This document shows positions 25,712 through 35,623 of a stretch of 64,000 nt of DNA, piece after piece. The DNA comes from an uncultured Oscillospiraceae bacterium (GTDB taxonomy: Bacteria > Bacillota > Clostridia > Oscillospirales > Oscillospiraceae), in assembly GCA_934552825.1 (NCBI GenBank), contig CAKTEQ010000002.1, positions 323,127-387,126 of the forward strand, given 5' to 3'. The notes under the pieces were generated by a model that did no database searches, had not been told where the DNA came from, and saw only the letters and a program-made list of their open reading frames with translations. Position 1 is the first letter of the stretch, and each line of letters starts with the position of its first letter. Position numbers and translations under genes: made by a program.

Positions 25712-26629
25712 TTATCCTCCAAGCTGAGCGTTCAGTCCGGCGCTCTTGAAAAGCTCAAGTATCTTCTTCTGGCGCTCATCCGGTATCTTTTCACAGCGCA
25801 GCCCGTATTCCATGTCCAGCTCCTCATACTTACTCTTTCCGTACTGGTGTACCGGCAGTATGTCCAGCCGTTTCAGGCTTGGCAGCTCTGCTAAAAATTC
25901 CCTCGCCGCCGCCAGCTCTTCATCGCTGTCGTTGTACCCCGGTATCACCGGCAGGCGCACGATGACCGGCACGCCTTCGCTGCTGAGGGTCCGCAGATTT
26001 TCCAATATGCCTGTGTTGGAGACCCCTGTGAATCGCCTGTGCTTCACGTCGTCCAGTCCCTTCACGTCGTAGAGGAGCAGGTCGGCGCGGCGCAGCACCT
26101 CCATCCCCAGCTCGCTGCCAACCTGACCGCAGGTGTCCACAGCGACGTGGATGCCCGCCTCATGGCACAGCTCAATAAGTCCCAGGCAGAACTCCGGATA
26201 GAGAGTCGCTTCCCCTCCGCCGATGGTCACGCCGCCCCCGCTGCTCCGGTAAAATGCCTCGTCCTTCCTGACTATCCCGAACATCTCCCGTGCTGTATAC
26301 CACTGTCCGTAGATACCGAGAGCGTCATTCAGACAGCTTTCCCGGCAGCCGCCGCAGCCGTCGCAGAGAGTCCTGTCCACCTTGACGCGCCCGCCTGTTA
26401 CGGCGAGCGCCCCCCTTTTGCAGGCGGAGACGCAGTCGCCGCAGCCATCGCAGTCACTGTAAGTCACACGCAGCTGAGGTGCAAGGCTCTGCCCCTCAGG
26501 ATTGCAGCACCAGACACAGCGCAGAGGGCATCCCTTGAGAAAAATCGTGGTCCTTATTCCCCAGCCATCCACAAAAGAAGAACGGACGATATTGAATATC
26601 AGGCCCTTTCCTTCAGTGTAATCACACAT
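25712..26629 (-). CDS. Glycyl-radical enzyme activating enzyme (radical SAM)
   Basis: The 305-residue activase has the radical SAM motif Cys34-x3-Cys38-x2-Cys41 in GCPLRCVWCCNPE. Two inserted 4Fe-4S ferredoxin clusters follow (Cys60, 63, 66, 70 and Cys89, 92, 95, 99), as in activases of glycerol dehydratase-type glycyl radical enzymes. The GGGEAT motif for SAM binding and the DVKGLDDVKHRRFTG segment are present. It should use SAM and a reduced cluster to abstract hydrogen from the partner enzyme. It lies 9 bases after the glycyl radical enzyme gene; the ATG follows GAGGTGG. No key residue is missing, in contrast with its partner. Confidence 0.93.
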   Translation of the reverse strand: MCDYTEGKGLIFNIVRSSFVDGWGIRTTIFLKGCPLRCVWCCNPEGQSLAPQLRVTYSDCDGCGDCVSACKRGALAVTGGRVKVDRTLCDGCGGCRESCLNDALGIYGQWYTAREMFGIVRKDEAFYRSSGGGVTIGGGEATLYPEFCLGLIELCHEAGIHVAVDTCGQVGSELGMEVLRRADLLLYDVKGLDDVKHRRFTGVSNTGILENLRTLSSEGVPVIVRLPVIPGYNDSDEELAAAREFLAELPSLKRLDILPVHQYGKSKYEELDMEYGLRCEKIPDERQKKILELFKSAGLNAQLGG

Positions 26630-26638
26630 TGAACCACC

Positions 26639-29008
26639 TCACAGTGATTTGAATTCCATGCGGTTGATAATATCGTCCTGGAGATCCTTCTGCAGCTCTG
26701 TGAAGAATGCCGCGTATGTCGCCACACGCACCACAAGATCCCGATGATCCTCCGGGTGCACCTGAGCATCCCGGAGGGTTTCCGCTGAGACTATGTTGAA
26801 CTGGATCAGATAGCCGCCCATATTGAAAAACGCCCGGAGCATATCCGCGAATTTTTTCAGCTTTTCGTCGCTCCCCAGCACCTCCGGGTCAATGAGCATA
26901 TTGAGCACCGAACCGTGCCGCATGGTCATGTGGTCCAGCCCCGCCGCGGAGAGCATGGTGGCAGTCATGCCGTGGGTATTGCGCCCCTGATGAGGTGAGA
27001 TGCCGCCCTCGGCGATAGGCTCCCCCGCCTTTCTTCCGTCCGGCAGAGCGCCCACATAGAAGCCCAGCTCAACGTTTGCGGAGACGACCGTGCCCGCCAT
27101 TGTGGGCACAGCCCCGGCAAAGCACTCAGACTCCTCTGCAATGCTGCAGCCCAGCCTGAGCACATCGTTTACGATGCTGTCAGCATAGTCGTCCCCATTG
27201 CCGAACTTGGGCACCTTTTCTATCAGTCTCAGCAGCCGCCCGTCGCCCTCGAAGTTTCTGTCCAGGGCGTCCACAAGCTCTTCCATTGTAACTGCCCGCT
27301 TCTCGAACACAAGGCGCTTTACCGCCGCCAGTGAATCTCCCACGTTGGGAGCGCCGCCCATGCTCATGGCAAACACCACATACGGCGCGGTGCCGCCCTC
27401 CCTCACGTCCAGCCCCCTGGGAATGCAGTCATACATGAGTGTGCTCTGGAACGTGTTCGGCAGATATCGGGCGGTGAGCTCCTTATCCAGGTTGTTCATC
27501 ATCCGGAAAATCGGGAAGAAGTGGCGGCACTGCCCCTCATAGGCGCCCCACAGCTCTTCATAAGTCCCGAATTTACGGGCGTCACCTGTGTGAGGTCCCA
27601 CCTGCTTTTTCAGCATAGTGGAATACCCATCGTGCAGGGCAAGGTCCAGAAGCATGGGCAGGCTGATAACGCCGCCGGGCAGATCGAGACTGCGCCCTGG
27701 TATGGTCGGGGATGTACAGCCCACGATACAGTAGTCCCGGGCGTACTCCAGCGGGCGGCCGTCGTGGGTCATCTGGGCGATAACGGTCTTGTCCCCCAAA
27801 AACTTCAGCTTTCCGCTCATGTTCCGCGCTGCTTCCACAGCCCGGAGCAGGAACTCGTCAGGCGTGTTTTCGCTGACGCGCACGATAACGTCGTCATTGC
27901 TCAGGCACACCAGCTCCTCCGCGTCCAGCAGCAGGTATGACAGCCGGTTCACAGCGCTCTCCCCCGTCTCCGGCAGCACTCCGCCTATGGTCACGTTGCA
28001 GCCCATGCTGTGGCTCGCCATACCCGAAACCGTCTCGTTCAGCTTTATAAGTGCCATGGACGTGAGCATAAGTATCCGCTCGTCGTCCGCGCGGCCTGCG
28101 GCGATATCCCCCTCGTAATAGGGATACATTGTCTTGTCAAAGCGCATAAAGCCGATGGAGTTGCCGTAGCTCTCGTTCACCAGAGTGCAGTAGCAGAACC
28201 AGAGCACCTGGAGCGCCTCATGGAAGGTCTCTGCCGGCTCGTAGGGCACCTTTCTGCATATCCGTGCTATTTCCAGCAGCTCGCCGCGGCGTGGGGCGTT
28301 CTCCTCCCGCTCCGCCATGGATGCCGCCAATTCGGAATAACGCCGGGCAAAATTCACTATCGCGCTCAGAGCTGTCTTCATGCCCTTGAGGTTATTCAGC
28401 CGATGGAAGTAATCCGGCGTATCGATTCGCAGCGCGTCGATAGCGGCGTCGATATCCGCTATGCGCCCCCGCACGCCCTTCTTGAGCAGGAAGTCGAACT
28501 CCATGCTCTCGTGGCCCATGTGCATACAGCCCAGCCCAGTTGTCTCGTTGCCCCAGATCATCACGTTTGTGTACTCGTTATACTCCTGAGGCATTACGGC
28601 ATCGTGATATGACTTAAGGTCCTTGCCCTTCCAGTATTCTTCTATTTTCTGGACCTCCTGCCAGGCTTCCCGAGGGACGGGCATGGCTCCGAGAGACCCA
28701 CGCCGGATAGAAGGGTCGTCCTTGTCAACAAGCACCGTCGGGCTTATTTCCGGGCACAGGGCGCGCCCACGGGTTTTTGACGTGGGGCAGCCAACGATCA
28801 GCTCTCCCGGCTCAATGTGCAGCGTCAGATTATCCAGAATGTGGTACAGCGCCTCCGCCCGGCGGATGGGCGCGGGCTTTCCCTCGGTGCGCATATACGA
28901 CTCCGTGTAGTACTTCGCCCGCTCTATGCAGACGTCACGCTCGCCGAGCATACGCCGGCGAAGCTTTTCGATGCGTTCCAGTGTCTCCTGGGATGGGGTG
29001 ATTGTCAT
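26639..29008 (-). CDS. Glycyl radical enzyme homologue lacking the radical glycine (PFL/glycerol dehydratase superfamily)
   Basis: The 789-residue product has the length and layout of decarboxylase/dehydratase-type glycyl radical enzymes: an N-terminal PFL-like domain (PGELIVG near 67-73), the thiyl-radical Cys431 in VGCTSP, and a C-terminal Gly-radical-like domain ending LQDDIINR. Two features are abnormal. In the C-terminal motif, where Arg-Val-x-Gly-Tyr is expected, it reads RVATYAAFF, so the radical-bearing Gly is Thr764 (codon ACA at 26717-26719, two base changes from any Gly codon). After Cys431 the usual Glu at the second position, general base in most dehydratases and lyases, is Ser433, more like the Cys-Val-Ser-Pro of pyruvate formate-lyase. 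The frame is otherwise intact and the ATG follows GGAG. Substrate unknown. Confidence 0.85.
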   Translation of the reverse strand: MTITPSQETLERIEKLRRRMLGERDVCIERAKYYTESYMRTEGKPAPIRRAEALYHILDNLTLHIEPGELIVGCPTSKTRGRALCPEISPTVLVDKDDPSIRRGSLGAMPVPREAWQEVQKIEEYWKGKDLKSYHDAVMPQEYNEYTNVMIWGNETTGLGCMHMGHESMEFDFLLKKGVRGRIADIDAAIDALRIDTPDYFHRLNNLKGMKTALSAIVNFARRYSELAASMAEREENAPRRGELLEIARICRKVPYEPAETFHEALQVLWFCYCTLVNESYGNSIGFMRFDKTMYPYYEGDIAAGRADDERILMLTSMALIKLNETVSGMASHSMGCNVTIGGVLPETGESAVNRLSYLLLDAEELVCLSNDDVIVRVSENTPDEFLLRAVEAARNMSGKLKFLGDKTVIAQMTHDGRPLEYARDYCIVGCTSPTIPGRSLDLPGGVISLPMLLDLALHDGYSTMLKKQVGPHTGDARKFGTYEELWGAYEGQCRHFFPIFRMMNNLDKELTARYLPNTFQSTLMYDCIPRGLDVREGGTAPYVVFAMSMGGAPNVGDSLAAVKRLVFEKRAVTMEELVDALDRNFEGDGRLLRLIEKVPKFGNGDDYADSIVNDVLRLGCSIAEESECFAGAVPTMAGTVVSANVELGFYVGALPDGRKAGEPIAEGGISPHQGRNTHGMTATMLSAAGLDHMTMRHGSVLNMLIDPEVLGSDEKLKKFADMLRAFFNMGGYLIQFNIVSAETLRDAQVHPEDHRDLVVRVATYAAFFTELQKDLQDDIINRMEFKSL

Positions 29009-29032
29009 GATATGTCTCCTCGCTTTGCTGTG

Positions 29033-30121
29033 TTACTGGCGCACGTATGTCCAGCCGTAAAGATTCTCAGCCCACACGCTCTCGTCATACCAGTACGGCA
29101 CGTCCTCTTCGCCCATTAGCATTTTGTAAGCAGTCTCGTAGAGGTATCTGGAGGGGTCGTCGCCTCCATAGAAGATAGAACCGCGGATGGCACTCTCATT
29201 CGTCCCGGACAGGGAGAGCAGCTCCTTCCATGTGTCACCGCCGCAGGTGCAGAATATAGCATATTTGCCGAAGTCTACGCCGGGCAGAGATGCAAGATAC
29301 TGGTTAGCGCCGATAGCCGCCGCGTCGATATTCATGATAAAGAATGTTATCTCGGAGTCGTAAGTGAGCGCCTCCTCAGCGAAGGTAAAGCCTGTTTCGA
29401 TTTCCTGGACGAGGTCCTTCTCAAAAACTATGCTGATGCGCTCATCCTCCTCAACAGCGGCGCGCATTGCGTCCCCCTGAAGGATGTCACGGGCGAGGGC
29501 GGAATTCTGGGAAAACGCCGCCTTGATGGAGCCGGGCTCCGCGTCGGGATAAGTGTGGTCGATGTAGGCGGATACCTGCTTGCCGGCGGCTCTGCCTATC
29601 TCCTCCCAGTTCGTTCTGATGCCGCCGCAGATATCGTGGCTCGTTGGCTGCATGCCGAGATTTGTCACAATTATTCCCGCTTCCACAGCCTTTGTATTGC
29701 AGTCGGCAAGAGCTTCAATATCCATCGCCGCCTCTATTATAGCCACAGCTCCCATGGTGATAAAATTCTCCACCTGTGTTATCTGCGTCTCAATGTTCCC
29801 CTCGGCGGACATAGCCATTGTGGAAAATCCCTGTTCCTCGAAAAAGCCGTTAAGAGTAGTGGAGAGCCAAACGAGATACTCGTCCGCCAGCGCCGGATAG
29901 GTTGACGCCACCAGCGGGCGCTCTCCCTCCTCAAGGAGCTGGGCGCAGGTCTTACCGTGGTAGTCCGTCACCGGCCCCTTGTACTCAGTCTGCTGCTGTT
30001 TCTCTTGCAGCTCGGTATTGGCGTCCGGAGCCGGCTTCTCCTCCTTTTTGCCGCAGGCTGTCGTGAGCACGATGGAAAATGCCATAAGTAATGCCAGGAT
30101 AAGTGCCAGATACTTTTTCAT
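29033..30121 (-). CDS. Sugar-type ABC substrate-binding lipoprotein (periplasmic binding protein-like I)
   Basis: The 362-residue product has a lipobox TTAC (Cys23) followed by a Lys/Glu/Gln-rich linker. A type I binding fold of the rhamnose/ribose/LacI kind follows, with NIETQITQVENFITMGAVAIIEAA and a later DAAAIGANQYLASLP segment. No permease or ATPase gene is near, so it must share a transporter encoded elsewhere or act as a sensor. It lies 24 bases ahead of the glycyl radical enzyme gene and heads that operon, which suggests that its ligand is the pathway substrate. The ATG follows GGAGG-like sequence. Confidence 0.82.
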   Translation of the reverse strand: MKKYLALILALLMAFSIVLTTACGKKEEKPAPDANTELQEKQQQTEYKGPVTDYHGKTCAQLLEEGERPLVASTYPALADEYLVWLSTTLNGFFEEQGFSTMAMSAEGNIETQITQVENFITMGAVAIIEAAMDIEALADCNTKAVEAGIIVTNLGMQPTSHDICGGIRTNWEEIGRAAGKQVSAYIDHTYPDAEPGSIKAAFSQNSALARDILQGDAMRAAVEEDERISIVFEKDLVQEIETGFTFAEEALTYDSEITFFIMNIDAAAIGANQYLASLPGVDFGKYAIFCTCGGDTWKELLSLSGTNESAIRGSIFYGGDDPSRYLYETAYKMLMGEEDVPYWYDESVWAENLYGWTYVRQ

Positions 30122-30391
30122 GCTGTTTTCCTCCGTTATTCAGATTTCAACTTAAAGATATCACCCCTATGCCGGCAGTTCAAATACGGCTTTCCTATTT
30201 CTTGCGCCAATTTATAAGAAAAAATTATAGTGTATCACTGCAATTAACACATCTTTTGGCATCTATTTGTGGCAATTTTCTCTTTGCATATTGATATTCC
30301 TTTGGAAATATGGTACAAATTCTTCAGCCGACGACATTATTTTATCAATCTGTCGATAATATTGCCTTATATCCCAGAGGAGGCCAAGTCT
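30122..30391. promoter_or_regulatory. Divergent control region between the radical-enzyme operon and lysR
   Basis: This 270-bp AT-rich region separates divergent genes. On the minus strand a TATAAT (30224-30229) could be the -10 of the operon, with no good -35, which fits activator control. An AGTG-TAT-CACT inverted repeat lies at 30229-30239, next to it. A LysR protein would be expected to bind here; the exact operator cannot be fixed by eye. Confidence 0.4.
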
Positions 30392-31285
30392 ATGACCCTT
30401 AATCATTTTCGTACTTTTGTTAAGGTCTGCGAGCATCTGAGCATGACCGCCGCCGCCCAGGAGCTGCATATCAGCCAGCCCGCTATCAGCCAGACCATAC
30501 GGGACATGGAAGAGCACTACGGCGTAAAGCTCTTCGAGCGCTCCGGCAACCGGCTAATAGCCACGCCGGACGCCATACGTTTCCGGGAGTACGTGGACGC
30601 TCTGCTCGTCTGCCAGGACAACATCGAGTCCCGGCACTGGCAGCGAGACTCCGTGCAGACAGCTGCACTGGGGCTAGATACCCCCTCCTGGGACATTTTC
30701 ATGCCGCAGCTTACAGAGCGGTACGCCCGGGAGATAGGAACTCTCCGCCCTGTCATATACACAAATCCCACCGGGGTGATGATGCACGCCTGCACCACCG
30801 GTGAACTTGACATAGCCATCGTAACCGGTGAGCTTCTCCCCACCGCCGCCCTGAGAGCGATCCCTCTCGCCCGGGATGAGCTGGTCTTCGTCTGCCGGAA
30901 GGACAGCCGTTTCGTCGCTGCCGTGGAGGGAGATGTGCTGAGCGTGTCTCCCGAGGAGCTGAGCTTGTGGCCCATGCTCCTGCCGTATAAGAACAGCGCC
31001 TCCCGCTCCACCTTCAACTCCGCCATGGCGATACATAATCTTGACTACTGTCAGGCAGGGAATTTCAACAATGACGCGCTCCTGCTCCGGGCCGTGGAGC
31101 TGGATATGGGCGTGGGCGTGGTGTCCCGGCATGAGCGCGTTAACAAGGACGGCCTCGTTACGTTCCGCATTGCCGGACTTGACCTAACCAGCGACATAAA
31201 CCTCATCCACCGGCGCAGCCCCGCCATTTCACCGGAAGTGCGAGAAATGCGGGACTTCATAGCGGATAATTTCAGAATGATATAA
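30392..31285 (+). CDS. LysR family transcriptional regulator
   Basis: The ATG at 30392 follows GGAGG; the frame is open further upstream but without a site. The 297-residue product has a typical N-terminal winged helix-turn-helix (LNHFRTFVKVCEHLSMTAAA, then ISQPAISQTIRDME) and a two-lobe effector domain. It is transcribed away from the substrate-binding protein gene, the classic arrangement for a LysR activator of the neighbouring operon. The ligand is probably the pathway substrate or an intermediate. A shared terminator with rpoD follows. Confidence 0.9.
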   Translation: MTLNHFRTFVKVCEHLSMTAAAQELHISQPAISQTIRDMEEHYGVKLFERSGNRLIATPDAIRFREYVDALLVCQDNIESRHWQRDSVQTAALGLDTPSWDIFMPQLTERYAREIGTLRPVIYTNPTGVMMHACTTGELDIAIVTGELLPTAALRAIPLARDELVFVCRKDSRFVAAVEGDVLSVSPEELSLWPMLLPYKNSASRSTFNSAMAIHNLDYCQAGNFNNDALLLRAVELDMGVGVVSRHERVNKDGLVTFRIAGLDLTSDINLIHRRSPAISPEVREMRDFIADNFRMI

Positions 31286-31291
31286 ACGCAG

Positions 31292-31324
31292 AAGCAGCCG
31301 GGCGGAACTTCCGCCCGGCTGCTT
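31292..31324. terminator. Bidirectional terminator between lysR and rpoD
   Basis: A 16-base arm (AAGCAGCCGGGCGGAA) and its exact complement are separated by one base. It lies 7 bases after the LysR stop and 15 bases before the rpoD stop. The U tract is weak on both strands. Confidence 0.65.
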
Positions 31325-31338
31325 AGTATTCGTCCTTC

Positions 31339-32579
<1,241 letters not shown>

Positions 32580-32580
<1 letters not shown>

Positions 32581-34337
32581 CAGTCCTGTCCTCCGTATCC
32601 TTTTTTATCCCTTAATCTTGACCAGACGTCCATTATATCTTCGCCGCCGGTCCTCTTCCTGTATTCGTTTTTGATTATGTCTTTGTACTGGGCGATGGTG
32701 CCCGCCGGGTCCGCCGTGGACTCGGGTCTTTCCGCCAGAGCCGTGAGGAGCGACATCTCCTCCGGCGTCAGCTCCCCCGTGAGAGCGGGTATCCCCGGCT
32801 CCTCGTCCCGGGCGATGCGCTCCATGAGGATCGCGTATATTTTACCCAACGCCTCGGATGAAAACTCCTCACGCTTCAGCTCCCCGCAGTACCGCGCCGC
32901 CGGCGGGTCCAGAAGCAGCAGGCGTATCACGCCCTCCTCCGCCAGCGCGCTGCGCACGTTTTTATAGTGCAGGTCCCATTGGCGCGGCTGCACGCTGCCC
33001 GCCGCGTCCAGCATCTTCTGCTCCCGCTTCTTTTTCTCTATGGCGATGCGCCGCCGGAGCGCCTTGTTCACCTCGGTCTTTACCGATTCCGGTGACACCT
33101 GCGCCGCCTCCGCCACCCGCGTGGCGTATATCTCCCGCTGGACGGCGTTGGGCAGGGACGCCACAAGCTCCACAGCCTCCCCGATGAAGGCTATCTTCTC
33201 CGTATCCTGCTCCAGATCATTATATTTTGCCCGTATCTGCATCAGACGGAACTCGATATGGTTCTCTGACCTCTCCAGCAGCCGCGCGAAGGCGTCTCTG
33301 CCGAACTTCTTTATGTACTCATCCGGGTCCTTCGCCCCCTCCATGCGCAGCACCTTCACCGTCAGCCCGCTGCTGCCCAGTATCCTGATGGCACGCTGGG
33401 CGGCGCTCACCCCCGCCTTGTCCGAGTCGAAGGAGAGTACGACCTCCTTTGTGTACCTGCTGAGGAGCTGGGCGTGCTCCTGAGTCATTGAGGTGCCCAG
33501 GCTCGCCACGGCGCAGTCGAACCCCGCCTGGTGGAGGCTGAGCACGTCCATATAACCCTCGCAGAGGATGAGCCTGCCCATCTTGGACTTCTTCGCCAGA
33601 TTGAGAGCGAAGAGGTTGCGGCTCTTGTTGAATACGGGCGTATCCGGTGAGTTCAGGTATTTTGGCTCCGAGTTGTCCATCACCCGCCCGCCGAAGCCCA
33701 CCACGTTGCCCCGCACGTCGATTATGGGGAACATGAGCCTGTTGCGGAAGCGGTCGTAAATGCGCCCGGAGTCCTTGTTTTCGATGGCAAGCCCGCCCTT
33801 TATGAGCTCGCTCTTTTCAAAGCCCTTCTCCCCCATGGCGCGGATAAGATGGTCCCATCCGTCCGGGGCGGCGCCGATGCCGAAGCGTGTCGCCATAGCC
33901 CGGGATATCTGCCGCTGAGCGGCATAGGCGCGCATATTCTCGCCCTCCGGCCGGTTCGCGAAAACGTCGTGATAGAAGCGCGCCGCCTCCCGGTTAAGCT
34001 CCAGGAGCCGGTCCCGCTCCGCCCTGCGCCCGGCACTGAACCGGGTGTCCTCCGGGACCTCCATGTTCGCCCGCCGGGCGAGAAAGCGGATGGCGTCCAC
34101 ATAACTCAGCCCTTCTATATCCATGATAAAGTTGATAACGCCGCCGCCCTTGCCGCAGCCGAAGCAGTGGTATATCTGCTTGTCCTGATTTACAGAGAAG
34201 GAGGGCGTCTTTTCCCCGTGAAAGGGGCACAGACCGAAGTAGTTGCCGCCCTTCTTCGTCAGGCGCACATAGCCGGATACGACGTCATATATCTCGCTGC
34301 GTCTTATCAGCTCGTCTATGAAATTCTGGGGTATCAT
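32580..34337 (-). CDS. dnaG: DNA primase DnaG
   Basis: The 585-residue primase makes RNA primers for replication. The CHC2 zinc ribbon is Cys37, His40, Cys58, Cys61; the TOPRIM catalytic core includes LCEGYMDV and SFDSDKAG. The C-terminal helicase-binding region is present. The ATG follows GAGGAGGTGAG. It is followed directly by rpoD. Upstream, a 95-base spacer with a degenerate intergenic repeat separates it from the dGTPase gene. Confidence 0.97.
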
Positions 34338-34344
34338 ACCCTCA

Positions 34345-34432
34345 CCTCCTCTTGTTGATATCAGCGTTTCTCAAAGCTCCCCACTTGCGTAAAGGGGGGT
34401 GGCCGCACAGCAGACAGTGGGGCTTGCTGGCC
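34345..34432. repeat. Degenerate 60-bp repeat inside the macromolecular synthesis operon
   Basis: Positions 34372-34425 resemble the CTCCCC...AAGGGG...GTGGGG unit found at other operon borders. It lies between the dGTPase stop and the dnaG ribosome binding site. Confidence 0.4.
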
Positions 34433-35428
34433 TCACTTGCCCTGCCAGCCCTTCGGGATGAACAGGTCCTGGAATTTATACACGGCGTAGGTGTCCGTCA
34501 TGCCGGCAATGTAGTCCACCGCACGGCGCTGGACGCTGTCCTCCATATCCGCGTCCTGGGGCAGCTCCTCCGGGTTCTTCACATAGTACTCAAAAAGCAT
34601 GGAGAGTATCTCCGGCGCCTTGCGCTCCTCGCTCTTGGCGGCGGGATTGCGGTAGACATGCTCGAACATGAACTCCCGCAAATCGTCCATCATCTCCCCC
34701 ATCTCCGGGGTCATTACTATCCGCCCTGCGGCGGCGCCGGCGCTTATGGCGTCCCGCACGAGTGTGTCTATCCTCGCGCCATGGGTGCTGCCCATGACGG
34801 CCGTGATCTCCCGGGGGAGCTGCTCCTCCCGGAGGATGCCCGCCCGGATGGCGTCATCAATGTCGTGATTTATGTATGCGATGCGGTCCGATAGGCGCAC
34901 TATCTGCCCCTCCAGAGTTTCCGGTATCCGGGGCCCTGTGTGCCCCAGGATGCCCATGCGGGTCTCGTAGGTGAGGTTCAGGCCCTCGCCCCCGTGTTCC
35001 AGCTTTTCCACCACCCGCAGGCTCTGCTCGTTGTGCCTGAAGCCGCCCTCGATAAGGTCGTTCAGAGCTTTCTCCCCCGCGTGCCCGAAGGGCGTATGCC
35101 CCAGATCGTGCCCGAGGGCTATCGCCTCGGCGAGGTCCTCGTTCAGGCGCAGGGCGCGGGTTATGGTGCGGGCAATGCGGCTCACCTCAAGGGTGTGGGT
35201 CATACGGGTCCTGTAATGGTCCCCCTCAGGCTGGAGGAACACCTGGGTCTTGTGCTTCAGGCGGCGGAAGGACTTTGAGTGTACTATTCTGTCGATATCC
35301 CGCTGATAGCAGGTGCGCAGGTCGCAGGGTGTTATCTCCCGCTCCCTTCCCCGGCTCTCGTCGGAAAAGGCGGCGGCGGGCGCGAGGATCTCGTGCTCGA
35401 GCTTCTCCCGCTGTTCTCTCAGATTCAC
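34433..35428 (-). CDS. dgt: dGTP triphosphohydrolase-like HD-domain protein
   Basis: The GTG at 35428 behind AGGAGG gives 331 residues beginning MNLREQREKLE. The HD-domain metal ligands are visible: His78 in MTHTLEVSRIA and His107-Asp108 in LGHDLGHTPFGHAGE, with a later Asp in DIDDAIRAG. The protein should hydrolyse dGTP (or other dNTPs) to the deoxynucleoside and triphosphate, helping to control nucleotide pools. In clostridia this gene commonly precedes dnaG and rpoD, as it does here. Confidence 0.88.
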   Translation of the reverse strand: MNLREQREKLEHEILAPAAAFSDESRGREREITPCDLRTCYQRDIDRIVHSKSFRRLKHKTQVFLQPEGDHYRTRMTHTLEVSRIARTITRALRLNEDLAEAIALGHDLGHTPFGHAGEKALNDLIEGGFRHNEQSLRVVEKLEHGGEGLNLTYETRMGILGHTGPRIPETLEGQIVRLSDRIAYINHDIDDAIRAGILREEQLPREITAVMGSTHGARIDTLVRDAISAGAAAGRIVMTPEMGEMMDDLREFMFEHVYRNPAAKSEERKAPEILSMLFEYYVKNPEELPQDADMEDSVQRRAVDYIAGMTDTYAVYKFQDLFIPKGWQGK

Positions 35429-35570
35429 GTGGGGACACCTCCTTTTGTTTGCATAGTTATATACGCCGGGAGATGGCTGAAATCCTGCTTTTTTCTCAAT
35501 TTTCGTCAGAAAATTTTTCATGGCGCGCCAATGCCTCCACCCGATGACCGAAACCTGCGGCCATACGCAG

Positions 35571-35605
35571 AAAAAAGGTCCCCCGCTTCTTCCCGCGGAG
35601 GACCT
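35571..35605 (-). terminator. Terminator of the lysC unit
   Basis: An 11-bp stem with one mismatch (AGGTCCTCCGC with GCGGGGGACCT) is followed on the minus strand by six Ts, 19 bases past the lysC stop codon. Confidence 0.8.
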
Positions 35606-35623
35606 CAAATTTCAAACTTCTCT

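Noticed and set aside
26639..29008. Annotation as plain pyruvate formate-lyase
   Set aside because: It lacks the Cys-Cys pair and the radical Gly, and its activase has extra ferredoxin clusters unlike the PFL activase.
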